A DNA stretch of 64,000 nucleotides from a bacterium (lineage in GTDB: Bacteria; Actinomycetota; Acidimicrobiia; Spongiisociales; Spongiisociaceae): positions 1 through 64,000 of the forward strand of contig JAPPGV010000072.1 in NCBI GenBank assembly GCA_028821235.1. The letters are read 5' to 3'. How positions within the stretch are numbered: the first letter of the stretch is position 1; each line of letters opens with the position of its first letter. A model generated the notes under the pieces. That model was not told the DNA's origin and did no database searches. It saw only the letters and a list, made by a program, of their open reading frames with translations. Below are positions 27,815 to 36,367 of the stretch, one piece after another. The translations under genes were made by a program, and so were the position numbers.

Positions 27815-28993
27815 CTAGGTGAGCGAGGCTTCGAACTTCGCGACCGCCTCGTCCACTTCGTCGGAGCTGATGATCAGCGGCGGGGTGAAGCGCACGGTGT
27901 CCTCCGTCACGTTGTTGACCAGCAATCCGTTGGACAGGGCCGCCGCGTTGACCTCGGCCGCTCTCGGGGAGTCGAGCACGGCGCCGAGCATCAGCCCCCG
28001 ACCCCGGACAGCGCTGACCCCGTGGACTTCGCTCAGGAGAGAGACGAACTGCCGGCTCCGCTGCCGGCAGTTGGTGAGAAGATCGCGCTGCTCGATCTCG
28101 TCGAGCACGGCCAGCGCCGCCGTGGTGACCACGGGGCCGCCCCCGAAGGTGGTGCCATGATCCCCGTAGTCGAACGCCGCCGCCCGCTCCGTCGACAGGC
28201 AGGCGCCGATCGGCAGGCCGTTGGCCAGGGCCTTGGCCAGCGTGGCGATGTCGGGTTCCACCCCCAGCTGCTGCCAGGAGAACCACGATCCGGTGCGTCC
28301 CATCCCGGCCTGGATGTCATCGAGGATGAGCAGCACGTCCCGTTCGTCACAGAGTTCCCGCAGCGCTCGGAGGTAGTCCGCTCGGAGTGGACGGATTCCT
28401 CCCTCGCCCTGCGTAGTCTCGACCATCACCGCCGCGGTCTGCGGTCCGACCACACGGGATATGGCCTCGATGTCGTTGGCCGTTACCTGCACGAACCCTG
28501 GGGGAAGGGGCCGGAAGACGGCCTGCTTCTTGGGCTGGCCGGTGGCGGCCAGGGCGCCGAGCGTGCGCCCGTGGAACGAGTCCAGCAAGGACACGATCTC
28601 GTAGCAGTCGGGACCTCGCGTCTTCTGGCCCCACCGCCGGGCCAGCTTGATGGCCGTCTCGTTGGCGGTGGCCCCGCAGTTGGCGAAGAACACCCGGTCC
28701 AGTCCGGAGAGGGCCGTGAGCCTCTCTGCCAAGTCGACCTGCGGGACCATGTAGTAGAGGTTGGACACGTGGACCAGCCGGGTCATCTGGCGCGCCACCG
28801 CCGCGGCGACCGCGGCATTCGCATGCCCGACGGACGCCACCGCGATGCCGGCCAGGCAGTCGAGGTAGTCGTTGCCGTCCTCGTCGTACAGGCGGCAGCC
28901 GTCGCCGCGCACGAAGGTCACCGGGGAACGGCCGTAGGTCTGGATTATCGAGGCGGCTTCTCGCTGGGCGATGGTCGGGGTGGTAGTCACCAT
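27815..28993 (-). CDS. argD: acetylornithine aminotransferase
   Basis: A 392-residue class-III PLP aminotransferase of arginine synthesis. Diagnostic segments: FFANCGATANETAIKLARR, SFHGRTLGALAATGQ, VMVETTQGEGGI, LILDDIQAGMGRTG and the PLP lysine in TLAKALANGLPIGA. It is last in argC-argB-argD. I chose ATG at 28993, overlapping the argB stop at 28987-28989; the longer frame into argB carries no family similarity. Confidence 0.93.
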   Translation of the reverse strand: MVTTTPTIAQREAASIIQTYGRSPVTFVRGDGCRLYDEDGNDYLDCLAGIAVASVGHANAAVAAAVARQMTRLVHVSNLYYMVPQVDLAERLTALSGLDRVFFANCGATANETAIKLARRWGQKTRGPDCYEIVSLLDSFHGRTLGALAATGQPKKQAVFRPLPPGFVQVTANDIEAISRVVGPQTAAVMVETTQGEGGIRPLRADYLRALRELCDERDVLLILDDIQAGMGRTGSWFSWQQLGVEPDIATLAKALANGLPIGACLSTERAAAFDYGDHGTTFGGGPVVTTAALAVLDEIEQRDLLTNCRQRSRQFVSLLSEVHGVSAVRGRGLMLGAVLDSPRAAEVNAAALSNGLLVNNVTEDTVRFTPPLIISSDEVDEAVAKFEASLT

Positions 28994-29892
28994 CTGTCTC
29001 CGGGTGTGATCATCGTTCCGATTCCTTCCGGTGTGAACACTTCCAGTAGCACGGCGTGCTGGATCCGGCCATCGAGTATATGGGCCTGGGGAACGCCCTC
29101 CTCCAGCGCCTTGATGCACGACTCCAGCTTGGGGAGCATCCCGGCGGAGACGTTACCGCTCACCAGCAACTCCCGAAGTTCGTTCACGAACATGGCCTCG
29201 ATCAGGCTGTCCTCGTCATCGAGGTCGCGGTACAGCCCCTCGACATCGGTCAGGTAGATGAGTTTCCGGGCGCCCAGAGCTGCGGCCAGTGCGCCGGCCG
29301 CGGTGTCAGCGTTGATGTTGTAGTCGTTCCCGTCCGTGCCGCGCGCCAGGGGCGCAACAACCGGCACCACGCCCTGGTCCAGCAGGCCATCGATCAGTTC
29401 GGTGCGCACGTCGGTGATCTCGCCCACGAAGCCCAGGTCGGGATGGAGCCGGCGAGCGACCAGCAAGCCGCTGCCGAGGTCGCCGAATCCTCGGGCGTCG
29501 GCACCGTGGTCCTTCAGCAGCCGAACGATATCGGGGTTGATCGTGCCCGCCAGCGTGGTCCGGACGACGCCCAGGGTCTTCTCGTCGGTGACCCGCAGGC
29601 CGTCCACCCAGCGAGGCTCTATCCCCGCCCGAGCCATAGCCCTGGAGATGTGAGGGCCGCCGCCGTGAACCACCACAGGCCGGAGGCCCAAGAGCCCCAG
29701 CAGGGTGATGTCACGGGCGAAGCTCGACCGCAGGGTCTCGTCCACCATCGCCGAACCGCCGTACTTGATCAACACGGTCTTGCCGGCGAACGCTCGGATA
29801 TAGGGCATGGCCTCGGTCAGGACCCTGGCCTTGGCCATGGCGGCGGCGATGCGCGACCGGTGCGGAGTGGGGGCGGTGTGGCCGGTGGTCAC
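28987..29892 (-). CDS. argB: acetylglutamate kinase
   Basis: An amino-acid-kinase-family enzyme that phosphorylates N-acetylglutamate. The nucleotide site VLIKYGGSAMVDE and the substrate segment VVHGGGPHISRAMARAGI are near the N-terminus; DVEGLYRDLDDEDSLI and GNVSAGMLPKLESCI follow. I chose GTG at 29892, which overlaps the argC stop (GTGA) and gives 301 residues with the short N-terminal arm common in actinobacterial ArgB. An ATG 18 codons later is possible. Confidence 0.93.
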   Translation of the reverse strand: MTTGHTAPTPHRSRIAAAMAKARVLTEAMPYIRAFAGKTVLIKYGGSAMVDETLRSSFARDITLLGLLGLRPVVVHGGGPHISRAMARAGIEPRWVDGLRVTDEKTLGVVRTTLAGTINPDIVRLLKDHGADARGFGDLGSGLLVARRLHPDLGFVGEITDVRTELIDGLLDQGVVPVVAPLARGTDGNDYNINADTAAGALAAALGARKLIYLTDVEGLYRDLDDEDSLIEAMFVNELRELLVSGNVSAGMLPKLESCIKALEEGVPQAHILDGRIQHAVLLEVFTPEGIGTMITPGDRW

Positions 29893-30908
29893 GGCAACCA
29901 CCCGACGGTGGTCAGGCCGGCCGTCTCCGGGAGCCCGAGCGCGATGTTGGCGCACTGGATCGCCTGCCCGGCGGCGCCCTTTCCCAGATTGTCGATCGCA
30001 ACGGTGATGATCGCCCGTCCGGTGGGGCCGTCCTCGGCGGAGTGTATCAGGGCGCGGTTGGAGCCCACCACCCACCTGGTCTGGGGTGGTGTGTCGAGCA
30101 CGTCCACGAAACTGGAGTCGTGATAGGCGTCCCGGAGGGTCGAGTCGACCTCCCCGGCCCGGGTGAGCGTTGCCGAGCATGTGGAGAGGATGCCCCGCTG
30201 CATGGGTACCAGATGGGGGGTGAACTGCACGGGCACGGGGACACCGGCGACGGCTTCCAATCCCATCTCGATCTCGGGCCGGTGGCGGTGGGTCGTCACC
30301 CCGTACGCCTTGACGCTTTCGTCCACCGCTCCGAAAAGGAGCCCGGCCTTCAGCCCGCGTCCTGCTCCGGTAACCCCGGACATGGAGTCCACCACTATGG
30401 GGCCCTCGATGAGACCGGCAGACAGGAGCGGGGCCAGGCCGAGCAGGGCCGAGGTCGGGTAGCAACCCGGGACTGCCACACGGGTGCTACCGGGGAGGGC
30501 GCCGCCGAACAGCTCGGGTAGCCCGTACAGCCAGGCGGGCAACTGAGCGGGGAGGGGGTGAGGGCTCCCGTAGGCGGCCTCGTACCGCTCGGGCGTGTCC
30601 ATCCGGTAGTCGCTTCCCAGGTCGAACACCGCCACCCCGGCCTCGGCCAGAAGATGCGCCGGTTCCCATGACGAGCCGTGCGGGAGGCCGAGGAAGGCGA
30701 CGTCGATCCCGTCCGGGAGGTCGGAGCGGGTCGGCTCCAGCCGGCGGGCGCCGCCGCCCAGGTGCGGATGGACGTCACCCAGCCGGGATCCGGCCCGGCT
30801 GTGCGCGCCGAGGTAGGCGATCTCCATCTCCGGATGGTCGTCCACCAGCCGGATGAGTTCGCCCCCGGCGTACCCGGAGGCGCCTAGTACCGAAACCTGC
30901 AGTGTCAT
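29889..30908 (-). CDS. argC: N-acetyl-gamma-glutamyl-phosphate reductase
   Basis: A 339-residue NADPH-dependent reductase. The Rossmann motif VLGASGYAGGELIRLVDDHPE starts at residue 6 (quoted start VLGASGYAGGEL), the catalytic cysteine is in VAVPGCYPTSALLGL and the catalytic-site loop is GVTGAGRG. I chose ATG at 30908; the six-residue longer start falls in the ARG box. It is the first gene of argCBD. The usual argJ gene between argC and argB is absent here. Confidence 0.94.
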   Translation of the reverse strand: MTLQVSVLGASGYAGGELIRLVDDHPEMEIAYLGAHSRAGSRLGDVHPHLGGGARRLEPTRSDLPDGIDVAFLGLPHGSSWEPAHLLAEAGVAVFDLGSDYRMDTPERYEAAYGSPHPLPAQLPAWLYGLPELFGGALPGSTRVAVPGCYPTSALLGLAPLLSAGLIEGPIVVDSMSGVTGAGRGLKAGLLFGAVDESVKAYGVTTHRHRPEIEMGLEAVAGVPVPVQFTPHLVPMQRGILSTCSATLTRAGEVDSTLRDAYHDSSFVDVLDTPPQTRWVVGSNRALIHSAEDGPTGRAIITVAIDNLGKGAAGQAIQCANIALGLPETAGLTTVGWLP

Positions 30909-30911
30909 GGC

Positions 30912-30946
30912 TGCATGACTATACACGTTTGATGCATAAGAATACA
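30912..30946 (-). promoter_or_regulatory. paired ARG boxes upstream of argC
   Basis: Two boxes, TGCATGACTATACA (30912-30925) and TGCATAAGAATACA (30933-30946), 21 bp start to start, lie 3-38 bp upstream of argC. They match the pair before argR. The spacing equals two adjacent 18-bp ArgR sites with a 3-bp gap, as in classical ArgR operators. Repression by ArgR in excess arginine is inferred. Confidence 0.72.
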
Positions 30947-30965
30947 GCCAGAAGGGCGGAGGCGG

Positions 30966-31922
30966 TCAAACCCGGTTGACGGCGGCTGGAACCGGCTCGC
31001 CCATCAGCCCCGCCACCACCGCCTCGGCGACGTGCAGACCGGCCTTGTCCTGGGCCTCGGCCGTGGATGCCCCCAGGTGGGGGGTGAGCACCACTTGGGG
31101 TAGGTCGACCAGTGGCCCGCCGACCAGGGGTTCGGTTGCGAAGACGTCCAGCGCGGCGCCGGCGACCCGTCCCGAGCGGATAGCCGCCGCCAGGGCATCC
31201 TCATCGATGATCCCGCCCCGGGAGGCGTTGACGATCCGCACCCCCGGCTTGACCTTGGAGAAGGCGACCGCGTCGAGCAGGTTCTCGGTCTCCGGGGTCC
31301 TCGGGAGGTGGAGGGAGATGAAGTCCGAGTCCGCCAGCAGCGAGTCCAGGTCCCTGAGTTCCCCTCCCGCCTGCCGAGCCTGGTCGGCGGTGATGTAGGG
31401 ATCGTAGGCCAGCACGCTCATTCCGAACGCCAGAGCCCGCTGAGCAACCAGCGTGCCGATCCTGCCCAGACCCACCAGGCCGAGGACCTTGCCGTGGAGC
31501 TCCACCCCCCGGAAGGCCGCCCGGTCCCACCTGCCTGCCCGGATGGTGGCATCGGCCCGGGCGATGTTGCGGGCCTGGGATAGCATCAGCCCGAAGGTGT
31601 GCTCAGCAGCCGACACGCTGTTGGCCAGTGGAGCGTTGGCCACGAGGATGCCGCGGCGGGTGGCCTCGTCGAGATCGATGTTGTCCACGCCCACGCCGGC
31701 CCGGCCGATCACGCGCAGTCGCGGGGCGGCGTCCATTAGCTCCCGGTCCACCCTGGTGCCGCTGCGGACCACCAGCCCCTCCGCATCCGCGAGCAGGTCC
31801 ATGAGGCGGGACCTGGACTCCCCGGACGCCTCCACCACTTCGCAGGTGTCCCGCAGGTACTCCGCGCAACTTACCGCCAGCACCTCGGCGATCACCACTA
31901 CGGGTCGGCTTCCTGCGGGCAC
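30966..31922 (-). CDS. serA: D-3-phosphoglycerate dehydrogenase, short form
   Basis: A 318-residue D-2-hydroxyacid dehydrogenase. Visible: GRAGVGVDNIDLDEATRRGI, the NAD-binding LGLVGLGRIGTLVAQRA near residue 145, VNASRGGIIDEDALAAA, and the catalytic histidine in VVLTPHLGASTAEAQ. The latter is the SerA-type variant. The C-terminal ASB/ACT serine-sensing domains of long SerA are missing, so feedback control by serine is unlikely. I chose GTG at 31922, with GGGAGTGGAGAG upstream; the longer frame has no similarity. Another 2-hydroxyacid substrate remains possible. Confidence 0.82.
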   Translation of the reverse strand: MPAGSRPVVVIAEVLAVSCAEYLRDTCEVVEASGESRSRLMDLLADAEGLVVRSGTRVDRELMDAAPRLRVIGRAGVGVDNIDLDEATRRGILVANAPLANSVSAAEHTFGLMLSQARNIARADATIRAGRWDRAAFRGVELHGKVLGLVGLGRIGTLVAQRALAFGMSVLAYDPYITADQARQAGGELRDLDSLLADSDFISLHLPRTPETENLLDAVAFSKVKPGVRIVNASRGGIIDEDALAAAIRSGRVAGAALDVFATEPLVGGPLVDLPQVVLTPHLGASTAEAQDKAGLHVAEAVVAGLMGEPVPAAVNRV

Positions 31923-32171
31923 TCTCTCCACTCCCTGCTCGCTGGTCGCGATTGTGCCCAACCAGCCTACGATCCACAACCCGGCTCCATGCCAGAGGTA
32001 AGGCGCCGTGTTCACCTTCCCGGAGGTCGGGCACCACCCGCTGGTGGCGCTGGTGTCCGGTGCCGTAGACTGACCGGCGTGGCACCGGCGCGCGACCCTG
32101 AGGATGCTGAGGCACGGATGGCGCGGGCACACGTCGGCCCGGTAGGGCGCCGTCTGAGGATGGTCTCTTAG

Positions 32172-32585
32172 ATGCCCGCGGCGATCCTGGTTGCTCTCAA
32201 GTTCATCTTCGTGGGCCTCGTCTACCTGCTGGTCTGGAGGGTGGCCACCGCGGTGGCCGAGCATGTCGGCGCCAAGCCCTGGAGGGTCCTGGGCGGCCCC
32301 GGCACCGGCTTGACCGTGGTCAGGAGCGATACCCAGACCGGATTGGAATTCGATGTCCGGCGCCCGATCGTGCTCGGCAGCGGCAGCGAGGCGGATGTAC
32401 GAATCGACGACGCCTACGCCTCGGATCTCCATGCCCGGTTGGATCCCGAGGAGGAGTCGCTCACCCTGGCGGACCTGGGTAGCACCAGCGGTACGTACGT
32501 GAACGGAAAGCGGGTGACCGCGGTCGTGGCGCTGAGCCGGGGTGACTCCATCCAGATCGGCAAGACCGTCCTGGAGGTGAGGTGA
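32172..32585 (+). CDS. fhaB: FHA-domain membrane protein (FhaB-like)
   Basis: A 137-residue protein with an N-terminal transmembrane helix (residues about 3-25) and a forkhead-associated domain (residues about 55-137: VLGSGSEADVRIDDAYASDLHARL, ADLGSTSGTYVNGKRV). FHA domains bind phosphothreonine, here probably on a substrate of the PknB kinase at 36368. It corresponds in position and size to FhaB (Rv0019c) at the start of the mycobacterial pstP-rodA-pbpA-pknB block. The stop overlaps the phosphatase start (GTGA). Confidence 0.85.
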   Translation: MPAAILVALKFIFVGLVYLLVWRVATAVAEHVGAKPWRVLGGPGTGLTVVRSDTQTGLEFDVRRPIVLGSGSEADVRIDDAYASDLHARLDPEEESLTLADLGSTSGTYVNGKRVTAVVALSRGDSIQIGKTVLEVR

Positions 32586-33307
32586 GGTTCGTCTGGGCTT
32601 CCGGAAGCGACACCGGCCACAGGCGTCCCAAGAACGAGGACTCGATCCACCCCGAGCATGACGGCAGGACGTCCGGTGAGTTGTTGGTGGCGGTCGCGGA
32701 TGGGCTGGGGGGTCATCGCGGTGGGGAAGTGGCCAGCAGCGTGGCCATCAAGGCGGCGGTCGGGGCCCCCGGGACTCCCGAAGAGCGGGTGCGGGTGGCC
32801 AACGATGCCATCCTGGACGAAGTTCTCGAGCAACCCCAACTAGCCGGAATGGGGACCACGCTCACGGTCGCCGAACTACGTCCCGACGGCGTGGTCACCC
32901 TGGCGCACGTCGGGGACAGCCGGGCCTACTGGTGGCATGCCGGACGCTTCAAGCAGCTCACGGTCGACCACACCTTCGTTCAGGAGGAGGTCGACGCCGG
33001 ACGGCTGGAACCGGCACAGGCCCGTAGCCATCCCGAACGGTCTGTCCTCACGAGGGCGCTGGGATTCGGCCGCGGTCTGGAGGTTGACGGAGCTCGACTG
33101 AAGGTCTCGGTGGGGGATCGTCTGCTGTTGTGCTCCGACGGTCTTACGTCGATGGTCAGAGATGATCGAATTGCCCGCATCCTGGAGAGCGGGGCGCCAT
33201 CCGAGATGGTATGGGCGCTGATCGAAGCCGCCAACCGGTCAGGAGGGTTGGACAACGTGTCTGTAATAGTGGTGGCGATCGCAGAGGACGAAGCGAGCGG
33301 GGATTGA
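32582..33307 (+). CDS. pstP: PP2C-type serine/threonine phosphatase
   Basis: A 241-residue metal-dependent phosphatase that should reverse PknB phosphorylation. The PP2C motifs are in order: GSDTGHRRPKNEDS, VADGLGGHRGGEVAS, LAHVGDSRAYWW, LLLCSDGLTSMV and DNVSVIVVAI. It lacks the transmembrane and extracellular part of mycobacterial PstP, so it is probably cytoplasmic. It overlaps fhaB by 4 bp and precedes the FtsW/RodA gene by 37 bp. Confidence 0.9.
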   Translation: MRFVWASGSDTGHRRPKNEDSIHPEHDGRTSGELLVAVADGLGGHRGGEVASSVAIKAAVGAPGTPEERVRVANDAILDEVLEQPQLAGMGTTLTVAELRPDGVVTLAHVGDSRAYWWHAGRFKQLTVDHTFVQEEVDAGRLEPAQARSHPERSVLTRALGFGRGLEVDGARLKVSVGDRLLLCSDGLTSMVRDDRIARILESGAPSEMVWALIEAANRSGGLDNVSVIVVAIAEDEASGD

Positions 33308-33344
33308 ACGTAACACCCTGTCCGCTTCCGATGGCTCTTGGTGA

Positions 33345-34631
33345 ATGGTGCGGACGTCCGGGCGGACCGACTCGATGAGCCGGTCGGCGGAGCTCGTATT
33401 CGTCTGCGGGTCAGGCGGCCTGGCCGCCTTCGGAGTCCTGCTCGTCAACCTCGCCCGAGAGGAGGTCCGGGCCACACCGGCGCTGGCGGCGTTTCTGGTG
33501 CTGTCCGTGGCGTTCGGGCTGCTACTCGTGGCGATGCGAGCGTGGGCGCCGGACGCCACCCCCCTCCTGATTCCCACCGCATCCGTCCTGGCGGCGGTGG
33601 GGTTCATCACTGTCTATCGGCTGGACGAGAACCTGGCCAGCCTTCATGGCTGGTGGCTGTTGCTCAGCGCCACCATGTCCGTCCTCTGGCTCTACGCCGT
33701 CTCGGAGAAGGGCCTGGGTCATCGGGGCGGCGGTTGGTGGCCTCTCCTGGCGCTCGCAGCCGGGCTGGTCGTGGTCCCGTCTCTGGGCGCGGACGGTGGC
33801 ACGATCTGGTTGGCGTGGAGTTCGGGTCCGGCGGTCGTTCTCAACCCCGGCGAGATCGTCAAGTTGGTGATGGTGGTCCTCTTCGCCGTCCTCCTGTCCG
33901 AGAGGCAGGCCTTCTTCTCCGCCGGCGGTCGGTATACAGCCCCGCTTCACCCGGCCCGGGTCACGACCTCCTGGCAGTCGGTCCTCCTGTTGGGGCTAGT
34001 CGTGATCATCGTCGCCATCCGGGACTCCGGAACGGCCATGATCGTGGTGGGGATGTTCTGCGTGATGGCCTACATGGCCACCAACCGGTCCGCCTACTTG
34101 GTTGGCGGGCTCGGCGCCGGAATCATCTGGCTGGTGGCCGGTCCCTGGCTGTCGGAGGGCCTCGAGACCCGGATAGCAGTCTGGACTGATCCATGGACCC
34201 AACCGGAGGGTCCGGGGAACCGGCTCGCCGAGGGCCTGTTCGGGTTGGCGGCGGGGAGCCTTTCGGGTACCGGCTTCGGTCTTGGCGAACCCGACCTGAT
34301 ACCGGAGGCGACCACCAGCCTGGCGTTCGCGGCCGTCGGCGAGGAGTTGGGCCTGGCCGGGACCGTCGTGGTGCTGGCCGCGTACGCCCTGATGGTGGTC
34401 ACCGGGTTCGGCATCGCGTTGCGGGCCGGCGAGGTCTTCCACAAACTCCTCGCGGGTGGCCTGTCGCTGCTCCTTGGTGGACAGACCGCGCTCTCCGTGG
34501 CGGGCGCGGTGGGGCTCCTGCCCGGCACCGCCGCGCCGATCCCCTTTCTGTCGTACGGGTTGTCGTTGACGATGGCCGGCTTCCTCATTCTCGCTGTTCT
34601 GGCCCGCGTAAGTCACGAGGAGCGGGTGTGA
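33345..34631 (+). CDS. rodA: FtsW/RodA/SpoVE-family peptidoglycan polymerase
   Basis: A 428-residue SEDS-family membrane protein with about ten to twelve hydrophobic helices. Typical segments are NPGEIVKLVMVVLFAVLLSER (near residue 165), IRDSGTAMIVVGMFCVMAY, FAAVGEELGLAGTVVVLAAYALM and the C-terminal GLLPGTAAPIPFLSYGLS. SEDS proteins polymerise lipid II with a partner class B PBP, encoded next. It overlaps that gene by 4 bp (GTGA). ATG 33345 or 33375 could be the start. RodA rather than FtsW follows from the mycobacterial gene order. Confidence 0.88.
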   Translation: MVRTSGRTDSMSRSAELVFVCGSGGLAAFGVLLVNLAREEVRATPALAAFLVLSVAFGLLLVAMRAWAPDATPLLIPTASVLAAVGFITVYRLDENLASLHGWWLLLSATMSVLWLYAVSEKGLGHRGGGWWPLLALAAGLVVVPSLGADGGTIWLAWSSGPAVVLNPGEIVKLVMVVLFAVLLSERQAFFSAGGRYTAPLHPARVTTSWQSVLLLGLVVIIVAIRDSGTAMIVVGMFCVMAYMATNRSAYLVGGLGAGIIWLVAGPWLSEGLETRIAVWTDPWTQPEGPGNRLAEGLFGLAAGSLSGTGFGLGEPDLIPEATTSLAFAAVGEELGLAGTVVVLAAYALMVVTGFGIALRAGEVFHKLLAGGLSLLLGGQTALSVAGAVGLLPGTAAPIPFLSYGLSLTMAGFLILAVLARVSHEERV

Positions 34632-35758
34632 ACGGGCCGATCCGCCGGGTGGTCTTGGTTCTCGGTGTCGTCTTCCTGATTCTCGTGGTGGACCTCACCT
34701 ACTGGCAGGCGATAGCGGCCGACCGGCTTCGCCAGAACCCACGGAACCCGCGGGTGGAGCTGACCCGGTCGGGCCAGGAGCGCGGCGAGATCCTCTCCGC
34801 GGACGCGGTGGTGCTGGCCAGATCGGTGCCCGACCCTCTCGATCCGGGCGCATACCGGCGCGAGTACCTGTACGGGTCGGTATATGCCCATGTAGTCGGC
34901 TTCTCGTCGGCGCTGTTCGGTGATAGAGGTGTGGAAGCCGCTCACGCCTCGCTTCTCCGGTCGCGCCGTGACCTGACAACCTCGGGGATCCTCAACGCGC
35001 TGCTCGGTGACGACCTGCGACCCCGTTCGATCCAGCTGACGCTTTACCACGAGCTCCAGGCAACCGCCGCCCGAGCCCTGGGCGATCGGCGGGGCGCGGT
35101 GGTGGCCCTCGATCCTGCCACCGGTCGCGTGCTGGCCATGGCGAGTGCGCCTTCCTTCAATCCCAATTCCCTGGTCGGGACGAACGCCGCGGTGGTGTGG
35201 GACGCCCTGACGGAGAGCACGGGCGGTCCCCTCGACAATCGCGCCATCGCCGGGTCATTGTCGAAACTGCTGACCTCCGAGGGAACGATCACCCTGGACG
35301 AGATGGACCCGCTTTCGGCGCTGGGCATTGCCACGCGGGTGGCCGGCGCGGGTCAGGACGGGTTGATGATGCGCCCGTACATAACCGCCCGGGTGTTCGA
35401 CGCCGACTCCAACCGGGTCTCGCAGACGGATCCGGAACCCATGGCCGACACCTTCGGATACGAAGCCGCCCTGTCACTCTATGGAGAGAGCCGGCCGCTG
35501 GTGGTCGGCGGCGCTTCACAGGGCCGCCCGGTGCGGGCTGTCGGCAGCTCGGGAGTTGCGGAGGCCGGCACGGGCGAGCCGGCCGGGTGGTTCTTCGGGG
35601 TCTGGCCCGCGACCCGCCCCACCATCGTGGTGGCGGTGGTCGTCTATCCCGACGGGCCCGGTGGGGGCGGGCCGGGCAGGGCGGCGGCGGCTTCCGTCGG
35701 TCGAGCGGTGCTGGCCACCTGGATCGGCATGATCCCCACCGGCGCCTCAGACGAGTAG
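34628..35758 (+). CDS. class B penicillin-binding protein homologue, degenerate transpeptidase
   Basis: A 376-residue protein with the order and N-terminus of PbpA: one transmembrane helix (residues about 8-27), a PBP dimerisation-like region with a YGSVYAHVVGFSSALFG segment, and the start of a transpeptidase domain (VVALDPATGRVLAMASAPSFNPN). It is more than 100 residues shorter than a normal PbpA. A SxxK-like SLSK sits near residue 209, but the usual PPGSTFK context, the SxN motif and everything between it and MRPY appear missing, and the KTG motif is replaced by SSG (VGSSGVAEAG, near 305). It is probably a non-catalytic partner of the upstream SEDS protein. The start is GTG at 34628; the reading frame shows no breaks. 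Confidence 0.8.
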   Translation: MNGPIRRVVLVLGVVFLILVVDLTYWQAIAADRLRQNPRNPRVELTRSGQERGEILSADAVVLARSVPDPLDPGAYRREYLYGSVYAHVVGFSSALFGDRGVEAAHASLLRSRRDLTTSGILNALLGDDLRPRSIQLTLYHELQATAARALGDRRGAVVALDPATGRVLAMASAPSFNPNSLVGTNAAVVWDALTESTGGPLDNRAIAGSLSKLLTSEGTITLDEMDPLSALGIATRVAGAGQDGLMMRPYITARVFDADSNRVSQTDPEPMADTFGYEAALSLYGESRPLVVGGASQGRPVRAVGSSGVAEAGTGEPAGWFFGVWPATRPTIVVAVVVYPDGPGGGGPGRAAAASVGRAVLATWIGMIPTGASDE

Positions 35759-35764
35759 CTCCAA

Positions 35765-36262
35765 GTGGTCTGTCTGCGAACGACCGGGTGGTCTGGCGGT
35801 CATCGGTGTCCCGTCGCTGCGTTCCGCTTCCTTGACGTACCGCTGCGGGTGCGCCTTCGTCAGCGGGCCTTGCGAGGAACACCGCTGCCGACGCCTTACC
35901 ACACCGCCGTTCCACAGACAGACGCGATAGTGGTCTGTCTGCGAAACAACCTGGCGTGTTCTGGCGGTCATCGGTGTCCCGTCGCTGCGTTCTGCTTCCT
36001 TGACGTACCGCTGCGGGTATACCTTCGTCAGCGGGCCTTGCGAGGAACACCGCTGCCGACGCCTTACCACGCCGCCGTTCCACAGACAGACGCGATAGTG
36101 GTCTGTCTGCGAAACAGCTTGGCGTGTTCTGGCGGTCATCGGTGTCCCGTCGCTGCGTTCCGCTTCCTTGACGTACCGCTGCGGGTACGCCTTCGTCAGC
36201 GGGCCTTGCGAGGAACACCGCTGCCGACGCCATACCACGCCGCCGTTCCACAGACAGACCAC
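35765..36262 (+). repeat. three tandem 165-168-bp repeats with terminal inverted repeats
   Basis: Copies begin at 35765, 35930 and 36098. The array opens with GTGGTCTGTCTG and closes with its exact reverse complement CAGACAGACCAC (36251-36262). Copies are nearly identical outside a short variable segment after the left end. They start 7 bp after the PBP-like stop codon. A fourth full copy lies at 42184-42347. Open frames through the array are a by-product of lengths divisible by three. The properties fit a small non-autonomous (MITE/REP-like) element or a 3'-end RNA structure. Confidence 0.9.
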
Positions 36263-36367
36263 GTGACAAACAAACGGTAAGGGACTCGCCCGTGGCAAAC
36301 TACCTGGTATGAAAGTGGACGGCCACCATCCGAGCCTCTTGTGCGCGGTCTAGCGGTACCTTCCTGA

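Noticed and set aside
31989-32171. 60-codon frame just before the FHA gene
   Set aside because: No ribosome site or family similarity; its stop directly before the FHA start could be chance.
35747-36298. 183-codon frame through the tandem repeats, with a repetitive peptide
   Set aside because: Unit lengths of 165 and 168 are multiples of three, so several frames stay open; the terminal inverted repeats and the non-coding position argue for a DNA or RNA element.
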